Shown here one piece after another: positions 46,316-57,557 of a stretch of DNA of 64,000 nucleotides. This DNA comes from Jackrogersella multiformis (taxonomy: Eukaryota; Ascomycota; Sordariomycetes; Xylariales; Hypoxylaceae), in assembly GCA_902806575.1 (NCBI GenBank), contig CADCXD010000004.1, positions 744,001 to 808,000 of the forward strand, read 5' to 3'. Below the pieces are notes generated by a model, which saw nothing but the letters and a program-made list of their open reading frames with translations, made no database searches and was not told the origin of the DNA. The first letter of the stretch is position 1; the number at the start of each line of letters is the position of its first letter. A program made the translations under genes and the position numbers.

Positions 46316-48109
46316 CTATAGCACCAGAACCCCAATTACCAGTGAATAGCTAATCGAGAGGAGGCATACTGACTCATTTTCCATTAACGAACGTGGTTCC
46401 GCGGCCCCGGACTTGGGAGAATCATCGGTGCCAGCCCCGGCGGATGGGGCCGCCGGGTTCCCCACTCCACCCTGGGGCGACGCTGGGCAGGACCCTGCCG
46501 TCGCTCCCGTGCTGTTCCCGATTCTCCTCCCGAGGCTCGCGACTACGGCTTCCGAGTCCCGCAGCGAGAACCGGGCCGTGCTGTCGTTGCCGACTTGAAT
46601 CGCCGGCCCGCTCTCCGATACCTGCGTGGGCGTGCCGTCGCCGCTGCGCTCGAAGCTGATCCCGTCCCACGTGGTGTCCGCCACGGCGTCCGCGCCTACG
46701 CTCGTCAGGTACGATAGATACACCACCTGGCCCGCCGCCGCCGCCGGCAGCTGCAAGGCCACAGTAACGCCGCCCTTCTGCGCCGTAGAGCTATTCGCCA
46801 CCTTCCCGTTGACGACCACGACGGAGTCCAGCCGCCCCAGCCGGTACGCGGCGTACGCGCGCACGAAGCCGTCGTACTCGGGCGGGGCCCCGGCGGCGAC
46901 GGGCAGCGCGGCGACCTGGGTCTGGGGAGCGCACGACGGGCCGAGGACGTGGTCGAAGGCCGCGACGCCATAGTACAGCGGGCGCACGTGCGGCTGCCGC
47001 CCGTACATGGCCACGGGCTGCCAGGCGCTGGCGTTGGAGTTGTCGGTCATGTGGAGGCCGACGGCGGCGATGCCCAGGCTGGCCGCGTACAGCAGGAAGT
47101 TCAAGGCCCACAGCGCAGCGCCGAACACGTCCGTCACGCCCGCCAGCCCGATCGGGCCCACCACGCCCATCTCCCGCAGCGCGTACGGGAACGCCGTCTG
47201 CTGCGCCTGCGCGACCTGCGCCGCCCACGCCGCGAACTGGGCCTCCGTCGTCTGGAGCTCCGTCAGCCGGGCCAGCGTGACCGGGTACCCGGATACCCCG
47301 ATGTAGTAGTAGTAGTCGTGCTGGTTCCAGCCGGCGAGGTAGGGCGCGGCGCAGATGTCGAAGCCGACGAGGCTGGCGATCTGGAAGTCGGTGCCGATGG
47401 TGGACGCCGTGGCCGCGGCCTCGAAGAAGGCGCTGGGGAGCCCCCGCGGCTGCAGCGCCGAGGCGTGGATCGCGGACGCGCGCGAGAGCCACTGCTGCGT
47501 GTACGCCCTGCCGCCCCACTCCTCGCCGCCCCGGAAGCCGTTCTGCGAGTACAGGTCGGGCTCGTTGCCGATCTCGAAGGACGTGATGTTCAGGTTGGGG
47601 CACTTGGATAGGGCCTGCTGCGCCATCGTCGTGATCTTCTCGATATAGTCGTCCTGCTCGTACGCGAGGTTCAGCCCCCAGGTCACGGTCGTGCCGTTCG
47701 GCAGCCGGTTCGCCGTCTCGAAGAAGCGAGGCCCGATGAGCATGCTGTCCGGCTTGGAGGTGCCCTGCCCGACTGCGTCGGGATTGTCGATCCACGTCCA
47801 GTCGTCGTGGCTCTCCTCGAAGACCATGTAGTCTTGGGTATTGCCGCCGATCCGGATGTGGGGCGGCTTTCCGGCATAGTTCGCGAGGTTCTGCAGGAGG
47901 TTGAGTGTGAAGTTGTTTGGCTGCTCTGCGCCCGTAAATGAGAAAATGTTGGAAGGCTCTATGCCGAAGCCCGCGAACGAAGGGTGTACTGGCGGAGATA
48001 TATTCAGGGGAGGGTTTATCGAAGGTTCAAGCCTTATGACGTTATCTGCTGCTGCAAAGGCAGTGCTGGATAGGTGCCAGGCAACATATGCTATGATGAG
48101 TAACTCCAT
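46316..48109 (-). CDS. GH79 family glycoside hydrolase (beta-glucuronidase-like), probably GPI-anchored
   Basis: Intronless, 597 aa. It has a signal peptide (cleavage near AFA-AAD, residue 19-20). The catalytic barrel has IRIGGNTQDYMVF at about 85-97 and the acid/base motif FEIGNEPDLYS (Glu183). The region around ALREMGVVG (Glu313) aligns by position with the usual nucleophile motif GETNS, followed by TDVFGAALWALNFLLYAASL as in fungal GH79. A beta-rich GH79 C-terminal domain runs to about 520. A Ser/Gly/Pro linker and a hydrophobic tail (SVCLLSISYSLVIGVLVL) suggest a GPI anchor. Several N-glycosylation sequons. Fungal members remove (4-O-methyl)glucuronic acid from arabinogalactan-type glycans. 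Codons are strongly GC-rich from about residue 80 on, unlike its neighbours. The loss of Asn after the nucleophile Glu makes the exact activity uncertain. Confidence 0.87.
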   Translation of the reverse strand: MELLIIAYVAWHLSSTAFAAADNVIRLEPSINPPLNISPPVHPSFAGFGIEPSNIFSFTGAEQPNNFTLNLLQNLANYAGKPPHIRIGGNTQDYMVFEESHDDWTWIDNPDAVGQGTSKPDSMLIGPRFFETANRLPNGTTVTWGLNLAYEQDDYIEKITTMAQQALSKCPNLNITSFEIGNEPDLYSQNGFRGGEEWGGRAYTQQWLSRASAIHASALQPRGLPSAFFEAAATASTIGTDFQIASLVGFDICAAPYLAGWNQHDYYYYIGVSGYPVTLARLTELQTTEAQFAAWAAQVAQAQQTAFPYALREMGVVGPIGLAGVTDVFGAALWALNFLLYAASLGIAAVGLHMTDNSNASAWQPVAMYGRQPHVRPLYYGVAAFDHVLGPSCAPQTQVAALPVAAGAPPEYDGFVRAYAAYRLGRLDSVVVVNGKVANSSTAQKGGVTVALQLPAAAAGQVVYLSYLTSVGADAVADTTWDGISFERSGDGTPTQVSESGPAIQVGNDSTARFSLRDSEAVVASLGRRIGNSTGATAGSCPASPQGGVGNPAAPSAGAGTDDSPKSGAAEPRSLMENESVCLLSISYSLVIGVLVL

Positions 48110-50577
48110 TATGCTTTGTGGTTATGCATTCAAGGAAGGTTTAAAGGGGAAATGAAAAACTGGTATGCGAGAAGAGAAAACGCTTCTGAAATACTTGACG
48201 GTCAACACAACTAAAGACCACTGGCACACTGTTTGTACCATTTCGTAGGCACCGCAGGACAAACACGTAGAGAGATTACCTTGTCAACTTGTGCGAGGAG
48301 GGCTGGTCCAGGTCATTTATGACGCGTATGATGATGAGACATGGATCCCATCGTTTATGCTGGAGTGTAACTTTCCGGGAAATGTCCGTCGACGGCTGCA
48401 TACAGCTACCTATCAAAGTCTCTCCGAGGCAAACTTATGAACTCAATGGAAGTTTAACACATAAGTAGTATATAATATCCATCGTAACACAGCAGCTTGC
48501 GCCTGTAGTTTGGTGAGTTCCCCTCGATAGAACCGGATGGTCCATATATGATCGAATCGTCGAACTATGCTCGTTTATACTAACATACCGGTTCATTACG
48601 AGCATTCAATAATCTTATTTACAAGTGGCAATGAGACTTTGATGTGTTATGATAACCTTCGAGGATCCTATGGACGGGTACTGGTTGAACATTAAAGGGG
48701 GGGGAGGGCGCATAAAGGAGGTAATCATATATAGGTTAAATGAATGTCAAACATGTGATAGGTTTGACAACCTAGTGATGACTCTTCTAATATCAGAAGT
48801 GATAATGACTGACTTGATATATCTAGTAACAAGTGATTCAAGAGGGTTTCAAAACGTCCTGTTTAGATAAAAACATGATATTTAGACTGAAGCACATTCG
48901 AATAAGTCCACAGATAGCTCACGTGAAGGAACGATACATTGAGGACCAAAACAACATATCTGGTTGCCGCCAGTGAATAAAATTTATATTGATTCAAGAT
49001 GTAACCCAGGTGGTTGTATTAAATCTTAACGTATCTAGGTAGGCTTCATAGATGTGAAGAATAATGAAGACCTGTAACCTATATGGTGACCAATGTAAAC
49101 AAATGGAGGAGAAAATCAAGAAATATTCAAGCTGCATATACGCACTCCAACGAAGACCCTGCTTGTATTACTCCTTTTTAGAATTGAATGGTAGATATCA
49201 AAGCTGCTGGGATATTGTGAATGCCCTTAGAAGTACAATTAAGTGAGTTGATATAGTGTTGTCAGGATGAGTACCTACCTAGGTAGGTATATACCTGATC
49301 TGTACCAAAGCGATGAATATATGTAGGACGGATGATGATATATTCATTACCTAGGTACCTCCTAGGTATGCTGGCTGCTAACTTAAGAACGGGAAAATAG
49401 AAAACTCTCAGGGGGATAAAAAGCTATGGAACACACCTAATAACGTGCCCAGGTGGCAACGGCAACCTACACTTGGGAAGGTACCTAGGTAGGCAACGGC
49501 AATACTTAGGCAGGTGGGCGACGACAATACTTGGGATGGTACCTAGGTACCGGTAGTAACCAACAGAAGGGTTATAAGTATTAATTGTAAAAAGATTTAT
49601 CACCTGCTGTTAGGAGTCCCATGGAGCGAACTGGGGGGTGAGTGGTGCCATTAGCAGAGAAGTGGATCACAACTAACACAACTGGTGGGTAGAAGGATCC
49701 AAAGGGGTTTTTCGTAAGGACAGTTAAGAAGTCACGCGTCCCCAGCTTTTTTGTTCCCCAGAGGTTCGTGGTTCAAGTCGGGTAGTTTCCCTACACCTTT
49801 TTTTTAAGCATTTCTTTTTTGCTTCGTTTTCTTTTTCACTTATCTCTACTCCCAAGGAGGCTTAGCCACCCTATCCTCTAGGTCAATAATCAAGTATTTT
49901 CCGACTCTATTCAAACGTTCGATATGAAGATGCATTGACCTAACCTTACCTATTTTCTAAATCATATTGAGCCGCTCGTGGCCTTGCACAGTTGAAATAT
50001 GACATTAAGAAGGGCTTCCATATATCATTCAGGAGTGCATCAACATGCTATCGTGATCGATTGCATTGAATATCCTGAAGAATTTCCTCTCCTGATTCCA
50101 TGAAAGGTAGTCACCGAGCTAGATCTTACTCCTTACTACCCAACCCTATATTAATCTTTTATATATTATAAGTATCCCATAGCTTGAAATTTAAAACAAT
50201 AATGCATAGTACCGACATTGTAATGTTTAAATATCCGTAGTTGTATTTCGATATTTCTCCTTCCAGACCGGTTTGCACTATAATTCAGGGGTTCGAGATT
50301 ACGTAATATACACATTGTTTGTTCCTACACTAGGTGCAGTAGATCTGACATGCGCTTTAGGTTACACTCCACGATGACGATGCTAGAAGAACCGCTTGTG
50401 ATTCGCTAGTTTTCGCGGGCGCTGACTCGGTACAATGGGCTATAGAAAGCACACCATCGATCGGCTTGACCCTACCGAGCTTTTCGGATGCTATATGTTC
50501 TACCTACATATCTTAGGCATTGCCGCGAGTAACTAGGTAATTATAACCGATTTTTAGACAAGTAATTCGGCACCATT
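48110..50577. other. Intergenic, no gene supported
   Basis: 2.5 kb, AT-rich. It contains palindrome copies (49033-49039, 49278-49286, 49354-49375, 49482-49490, 49540-49549) and the minisatellite below. A B-box-like GGTTCAAGTCG with a downstream T9 run at about 49769-49806 has no matching tRNA fold. Confidence 0.6.
49451..49551. repeat. Minisatellite of about 25-40-bp units containing the ACCTAGGT palindrome
   Basis: Three diverged units (49451-49490, 49491-49515, 49516-49551) repeat GGCAACGGCAAYACTTGGGA; the first and third end in GGTACCTAGGT, while the second is shortened. Confidence 0.75.
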
Positions 50578-51667
50578 ATGGAATATGATCAGAATAAACC
50601 GGTGCATGCTACTCCGGAAGACGGTTGGCATGGGGTTGTAGCACCCGGGTCGCGCTTCGCTCCGGAGTCCGGGAGGTATCACCTCTACATTGGTTATTTC
50701 TGTCCCTTTGCACATCGAGCCAACTTGGTACGTGTCCTAAAGGGACTCGATTCAGCAATCGACATTTCAGTCGTCAAACCATATCCGAAGGGAGATCGCG
50801 GCTGGTCATTCCCGGGAGCTAACGGTCCCGATGACACCTACGAAGGCTCAACACCGGACAAGGTCTTTGGATCGAAATACCTTAGCGAGGTCTATTTTCG
50901 GGCGGACAAGGACTACAAGGGGAAATACAGTGTTCCTTTCCTCTGGGACATCAAAGGAGACACCGCCGTGAATAACGAAAGCCTGGAGCTGATGCGATGG
51001 CTACAGACGGGATTCAACGATATATTGCCCGAGGGAAGCCCGGAGAGGAATCTCACTCTGTACCCGGAGCACCTACGGGCGAAGATTGACGAAACCACCA
51101 AATGGATCACGCGCGATCTCAATAATGGTGTGTATAAGGGAGGGTTTGCGAGGGACCAGGCTTCGTACGAGAAGGGCGTGATACCGGTGTTTGCAGCCTT
51201 GAATCAGCTGGAGCGATTGATCCACAAGAACGGCGGACCTTATGTTCTCGGAAAGGAGCTCACGGAGCTCGATATCCTAGCCTATGCCTCAGCCATTCGA
51301 TTTGATGTTGTCTATGTGCAGCACTTCAAATGCAATCTTGGCACCATCCGCGCCGACTATCCCGTCATCCATGAGTGGTTGAAGAACCTGTACTGGAACG
51401 TGAAGGGATTCCGCGAGACAACCAACTTCAAACACATCAAAGAAGGGGTGAGTGTATAATCGGACTGTGGTGAGAACCTCATTCAAATTGCTAAAATATG
51501 AGCAGTATACGAAGAGTGGGCTTGCCATCAACCCGTTCTCCATTACGCCGCTAGGTCCCTATCCGGACATCAAGTCTGGTGTCAACCTTGACTTCAGCAG
51601 TATCGAACCTGGTGTTATAGCACATCCTGCTGTTCTTGAGCATCAGAAAGCTCTCCCTGATATTTGA
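50578..51667 (+). CDS. Glutathione S-transferase, Xi/Omega type (glutathionyl-hydroquinone reductase, ECM4/GTO-like)
   Basis: Exons are 50578-51447 and 51506-51667; the 58-nt intron is GTGAGT...CAG, phase 0; product 343 aa. The N-terminal thioredoxin fold has the catalytic Cys42 in YIGYFCPFAHRANLVRVLKG, corresponding to the CPW/CPF-AHR motif of Xi-class enzymes. The long insertion with GANGPDDTYEGSTPD then KVFGSKYLSEVYF and the segment YSVPFLWDIKGDTAVNNES are typical of the class. The helical C-terminal domain has LTELDILAYASAIRFDVVYV and HFKCNLGTIRADYPVIHEWL. The second exon supplies YTKSGLAINPFSITPLGP, the conserved end. Such enzymes reduce glutathionyl-hydroquinones in the cytosol and take part in detoxification. 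The next gene downstream is a permease on the same strand. Confidence 0.92.
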
Positions 51668-52535
51668 TGGATGATTGTTTTCGAGTGTTATCTTGATGGT
51701 TTTTTTTTCGCATGTCTTTGCTTTGATATTTTGAGTTACGAATACTCCACCACAAGGGAAGAGAATGGGAGTCCCGCCTAATGAGTTGGGGTGGTGGGGA
51801 AGACGATCGTGGATGGATCGTCTTACTACACCTGGGGTAGCTGACTAACGGTAGTTATTAGTATTATGGAAACTCAACTCATGATTAATCATTTTCTTTT
51901 TAAATCCCAATTCAGAAAAATAACCTGACAGACATTATATAAACAATCAAATGGAAGACATCGCAACCCAGATATCTGAGGGGTATGTCAGACTAGGGTT
52001 ATTACATATTTCAAGTTGTCTACATTCTTATCTATAGCCAGCCATCATCAGCGAGCGCTATCATATCTCTATGTCCGTGTGCCAGACAGCTGAGCCGGGG
52101 AGGTGGTATATACCGTCTATAATAACGATAAGAGCAGCGCTGCCAAGAGATCAACAAGGAAACGCCTGAGACTAGCTGGAGATCTCCATCAGGGGTAACT
52201 CGACACCAAATCTAACCCCTTAAGGTCCAATGTCTCTCCAATGCGCGGGCGTACGCGTGCTTATCTTTACGGACACACTCCGAACCTCCGTAAGTGGCTT
52301 GAAGCTATCTCACACGATAAGGTGAGGAGGCCAGGAGGTAGCTCTTCTGGTACCTGCTTTGCGATAACGATAAAAGCTCAATATTACCTAGGTAATAATA
52401 ATAATAAACATGTCCATGTCTTATATCTCGAGTTCCCTTCCCCGGAGAACTTCTGACCTGACTGGGCGATGTTATGATGGAAAGCATCTAAACTACACGG
52501 ACGACCGATAAGATATATATTACCTAGCTACCATC
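51668..52535. other. Intergenic between the GST and permease genes
   Basis: 868 bases with a T8 run at 51702-51709 and a palindrome copy at 52386-52393 followed by an AATAAT tract. No gene supported. Confidence 0.6.
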
Positions 52536-54453
52536 ATGGGTTCTATCAAGGAGAAGGTCTTGCAGAATGGCCTGGCAACTACTACGGATTTCGAGAACGG
52601 CCAGACTCAGCTCGGAACAATCCACGATGTGCAGAATCTCACGAAGCTTGGCTATAAGCCAGAGCTGCGACGGAACCGGTCGATGTTCACATTGCTATTC
52701 CAATCACTAGCGATCGCTGCCGTAAGTTTAACGTCCTTGAGTAATTGTTATCAGGTCTCAAATATGATTAGATCCCATACGGCTTTGGCGGCCCGCTCAT
52801 CAGCGCGATCTACGGAGGTGGTGAGTCGAGAACACCCTCCTCCATTACTCACCATGTTGACACCTACTAGGGCAATTGCCAATGTTCTTGGGCTGGATTG
52901 TAGTCTTAATTCTAGATGAATGTATCGCTCTCTCGCTCAGCGAGCTGGCATCTAGATATCCGACATCCGCCGGGCCGTATTATTGGTCCTTCCAACTCGC
53001 GAGCCCGAAATACCGCACTGTGCTCTCTTTCATCACCGGCTGGACGTGGCTTATCGGTAATTGGACTATCACGCTGTCCGTCAACTTCGGATTCGCGTCT
53101 TTGCTCGCCGCGGCCATATCTCTCTTCGAACCCGACTTCGCGATAGAGGCCTGGCAGCTGCTGCTCATATTCTACGCCGTGTGCTTCCTCACGTTCTTCC
53201 TTGTTGCGTATGGGAATAAGATGCTACCTATGGTCGATACGATATGTGCCGTGTTTACGGCTGTCAGCATTATTGTAACCTGCATCTGCCTGTCCGTGAA
53301 AGCAGATGTTGGCAGACATTCCCCGAGCTACACGCTGGTAAGTGATATTCATCTGATATAATGGCCCGGGCGAGAAATGGAGCGAAAACTTACCTTATTT
53401 TCAGGGGCATTACGATACATCGCTATCAGGGTGGAACAACTTCTCCTTTTGGATCGGCATCCTGCCTTCTGCTTACACGTGAGGTTCCTTCAATCAGGTG
53501 TGTTGATGTCATGCTAACGACACCTTAGCTTCTCTGCCATGGGAATGATCACCTCAATGGCTGAAGAATGTAGCGATCCAACCCTCAAGCTGCCAAACGC
53601 GCTCTCTCTCTGCGTACCCGTTGGTGGCATCGCAGGATTGTTCTTCGTACGTGACTAGACAACTCCACACTTTTACATCGCCCACCCTAATATCCCTCCC
53701 CGCGCAGATAATCCCTCTATGCGCCACGCTGCCAGACCTATCAGAGATCCTCGGTGCGCCCGTCGGCCAAGCCCTGCCGTACATCTTCGGCGTGGTGATG
53801 GGGACTCCCGGAGGCGGTCTCGCGCTGACCATCCTCGTCCTCATCATCACCCTGTTCTGCTCTATATCCATCACCGTCGCAGCCTCGAGAACCACATGGG
53901 CCTTCGCGCGAGACAACGCCATCCCGTTCGCGGGCCTGTGGTCCAAGATCGACGAGCGTCACGGCACGCCGATCTGGGCACTTGCGCTGACCACTTTGAT
54001 CGAGATGCTCCTCGGGCTGATCAACCTCGGGTCCTCGTCCGCGTTCCTTGCCTTCGTGTCGGTGGGCGTCATATCCCTCGCCGTGTCGTACGGGATCCCC
54101 ATCGTGATATCGCTGGTGCATATCCGCAGGGAGGTCAACAGCGCTAGGTGGACTATGGGGAGGTACGTCGGTTTGGTCGTGAACCTAATCGCGGTGGTCT
54201 GGATCGCCTTCGAGGTGGTTCTGTTCTCCATGCCCACGGCGCTCCCTGTGACCGAGGTCACCATGAACTACGCTATCGTAGTCTTCCTTGGGTTCATGGT
54301 CCTTAGCGCCATTTGGTATGGTGTCTATGCTCGGAAGGGTGAGTTTTACCATGATGAAAACCCGAACATCCTTTTTCTGTGATTATGGGGCTAATAATAG
54401 CTACAGTATACCGAGGTCCACCGGAATCAGACGGACTCGCTGTTGATTCATGA
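52536..54453 (+). CDS. APC-superfamily permease (choline/GABA/amino-acid transporter type)
   Basis: Seven exons: 52536-52721, 52772-52820, 52871-53337, 53405-53478, 53529-53646, 53708-54338 and 54407-54453, summing to 523 aa. Introns are 50-68 nt with good GT...AG ends. Exon 2 is only 49 nt. The frame runs from a cytosolic N-terminus with ELRRNRSMFTLLFQSLAIAA through the family motif IPYGFGGPLISAIYGGGQLP to SLSELASRYPTSAGPYYW. About 12 hydrophobic segments follow, including GMITSMAEECSDPTLKLPNA and ASRTTWAFARDNAIPF. The last exon gives YRGPPESDGLAVDS. These motifs place it with fungal choline, GABA and related permeases (Hnm1/Uga4 type). The substrate cannot be told from sequence. A plain ORF scan would give only fragments. 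Confidence 0.92.
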
Positions 54454-55050
54454 TCGGACGCGCAGTTTTGGATACGTGTAGGCGCTTATGTGCGATAATT
54501 TTCCAGCGGAGTTTCCAGGAAGACTGTTGGGTAGAGTACAAGGTGCGAAAAAGGGATGGTGTTATATCATGGTTGGGTGTGTGGAAGATTATGTGTTTCC
54601 TTAGTAGATGGGTTCGCAAAATCTGGTCTCTAAATCAACTGGTTAGATAATCACAAGTTTCGAGATGAATCATTTTCTATCTCTTCGAAATATGGGTTCT
54701 TCGGAGGCATCTGGATAACCTACCTTATGTAGCTTCTAGACAACACGTCTCCGGAACACCAGAAATTTTCTGCTTACCTAGGTACCTACCCTCAACTTGC
54801 TCTAATATCTAAACATGCTTATGTATATATAATATCGCAGACAATTATCATATTCCGTATATATCTGGTATTGATATAGCAATCACCAAGTTTTTCTCAT
54901 TATGTAGTACTGTTTTTAGCTATGTTTTGAACTCCTAAGGGTCCTTGAAGACCTACCAGAGACCAATAAAGGCGCAGTTGTGAAAGTCCGAACGAGGTTT
55001 TCGTGTTCTAATTCCTTGTCCGATGTACCTAACTACCTTGCGTTCCAACT
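54454..55050. other. Intergenic between convergent permease and MFS genes
   Basis: 597 bases with a palindrome copy at about 54774-54789. No gene supported. Confidence 0.6.
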
Positions 55051-57066
55051 TCAGATAGTCTCTTTGTCATCCAGGACACCACTACTAGCGGCGGCTCTAG
55101 CTTTTCTCCTCTGCTGCTCCTCGTTTCTTCGTTCCATTTCGAGTTTTCGTTCCTTGAGTGCGATGCAGAACTTGGACCTTGCTCGAATCTCCGGGCCTTT
55201 CCATATGAATATATAAGGGATCACGCACATGACCAGACTTAACCCCCCGAGCAGACTGCAAGCCCCGCTGATGCCAAGGCGGTTGAACATAGGAAGCGTC
55301 GCGAACGGGAGGAAAACGGCGAATACGGAGCGGCAGGAACTGGCTGCGGCGTTGGCGCTCGCGGCGAATATCTCGTAAGCATCTGTGATATAGTTAAGCA
55401 GCGCCATGAAGATCAACACTGCGGTAAGTTAAGTTAGCAATGGCTACCTATTTTCAAAGACCAAAGATATTTATACGCACTGAAGCCTGCGCCAAACGGG
55501 AGTCCAGCTAGCATCGGTACCACAAAAGACACATCGGAACGTGCCGACCAGCCAAGCCAGAATAAGGATATGACGAACAGCGGCCCACCAAGAGTTGCCA
55601 GTGGGACCCGACGAAACTCTTCTTTCTTTGACCATGGAGCACCGCGAGCTTGTGCGTCGAGGAGAATATGGTCGTATGTGAAGAAGACAGGTAGCGCAAG
55701 AAGCGCGCCAGCGCCAATTGGTAGATAGCATAAGCCAGTGACCCCCGGAGACAAGCCGTATACCTGCTGGAATATAATCGGAAAAGCTTGAAAGGACATG
55801 TAGAAAATTGCATAAAGCAGTGAGAGATAGAGACACGTCGCGGTCACGATAAGTTCGGTCAATATCATGCGAATGGGTCGGGTCAGAACCACTGTGAATA
55901 GTTGTTTAAAGTCGCGCGGCTCCAGCTCGCTAGCGGCGTAGACTTGTGCCTTAGGATCCTCCTTTCGGATCTTGGCTGCTCGGCGGGCGAGGAGGACTGG
56001 CGCATAGGTCTCGGGGAGAAATACAGCCAATATTAACGTCATTCCGGCAAACATTAAGCCAATCCAAAAAGTCCATCTCCATCCGATACTTGTCGAGCAG
56101 AAGCCGGATACGATCGGAGCCAACAGCGGGCCAAAGATGGTCGTCTTGGGGCAAGGGAGAAAGTCAGTTTTAGAGAAATCAAGACAGAGACTGGTACTTA
56201 CGGCCATAAACCAAGCCATAGCTCGACCGCGAGAGACCGGATCGTTATAGACATCTGCAAGTTGCCCAGTGCCAACCGCGATCGGTGCCGAAGCGCATAC
56301 TCCAACGAGATATCGGAATACAAGCATTGCCGGCCAGTTAGGAGCAAGGGCACAGGCGAGAGTCCAGACCATGAGCATTATGAAAGTCCCTAGAGACAGG
56401 TTTCGACGTCCGAAATGCTCACTCAACGGCCCCCCTTAAAAAGTAAATTGGTTAGCAGAGCACCCGTTTTAAGGAGCTGTGTGAACTTGGATAAATTTAT
56501 TATATACTATACGCAACGAAAAGGACTTACAGATTATCGGACCGAAGACATAGCCCATCAGAAATGTAGAAATCGGAAGGACGGACTGGATCTTAGAGGT
56601 AACCCCCCATTCTTTCATCATAAAAGGGATTGCCATGCTCGGTAAAGAACTGCCCATGGTGCTATTAAGAACGGTCATCATTACTGTTACAAGAATAAGG
56701 GTCTTCCGCCACTGTATCCAGAGTCAGCATCATCCAAATATGTCACGATCCAGGGAGTGGTATACGGACTCTCGGCCAGTTGTAAGGGTTTTCTTTGTCA
56801 TAAGGCTCCCACGATATGATCGTCTTTCCTTCATCACCTGGGAATTCGTTGGATTCTTGCGCGTCGTCTGGCGGTACCCCGTTATCCGCCTCCTCTGCTT
56901 TGTATCTGGCTTCTACATCTTGGCTACTGATACTCTGGACTAGTTCCGCGAAATGGCTTAAACCACTATCATGTCCATGAATGCCTTTCGAACGCGAGGA
57001 GACATTCGTATGTCCACGATGTAATTGCGGCCCAAGGCCGAATTGTGTAACATCCGGCTCTGACAT
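55051..57066 (-). CDS. MFS transporter, DHA1 type (drug/polyamine:H+ antiporter-like), 12 TM
   Basis: Exons are 57066-56770, 56711-56531, 56434-56202, 56144-55481 and 55418-55051, summing to 580 aa. Introns are 58, 96, 57 and 62 nt. The first has an unusual GTCCGT donor with a CTGAC branch site; the third reads through in frame and would add 19 false residues if missed. The cytosolic N-terminus ends with WEPYDKENPYNWPRWRKTLI, the usual lead-in to TM1. MFS signature A after TM2 reads WGPLSEHFGRRN, and the TM4 region reads FRYLVGVCASAPIAVGTGQL. PETYAPVLLARRAAKIRKED marks the central loop after TM6. It is probably a plasma-membrane exporter; substrate unknown. The C-terminus is a charged helix (KERKLEMERRNEEQQRRKAR). 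Confidence 0.93.
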
Positions 57067-57530
57067 AGTCGGACTATAGAAGGCAATGCTTGACCCTGAC
57101 TCAGGGGTTCTGCTAACTACTTAGATAAAACAAAACCTAATGGGACGGATAGTAGTATGTGGAGTGAATATATATATATATATATATACAACTAAAGAAG
57201 CGATACTCCGGTGTGAAAAAAGGTATAAAAACTCGACCGGAAGGAGTCGTGAGTACGGAAATGGTCGGCCAACTTTTTAATGGGTCGTCTTCGATAATAC
57301 CGACGCATGGCGATGCAGGACGCGAAGGCCGTACCCGCGACGATGATCTTACCGCACACGGTAATAGCGAATGGGCCGGGAATAAGACTACCTGCGCCCT
57401 CAAGACGACAAGGTACAGCTACACCGTAACATAAACCTTAACATAAACCCTATAGCACACAAGACACAGCACGCAAGGCACCGATAGCTCCTCTGACGAA
57501 TACCAGGACGCTGTTATAGGTCCTAGTTGG

Positions 57531-57557
57531 GGGAGCTGGGAGCTGGGAGCTGGGAGT
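57531..57557. repeat. 7-nt tandem repeat GGGAGCT
   Basis: Three to four perfect units in non-coding DNA. Confidence 0.85.

Noticed and set aside
46791..47795. 334-codon minus-strand ORF within the GH79 gene
   Set aside because: Alternative frame of GC-rich coding DNA, Arg/Gly/Ala-rich low complexity; the GH79 frame has all the motifs.
49735..49810. Possible tRNA from a B-box-like GGTTCAAGTCG followed by a T9 run
   Set aside because: No A box at a suitable distance and no cloverleaf pairing.
50578..57066. GST, permease and MFS genes as a biosynthetic or detoxification cluster
   Set aside because: No backbone enzyme or transcription factor is present; the neighbours are on both strands and each has a common housekeeping role, so a cluster claim is not supported.
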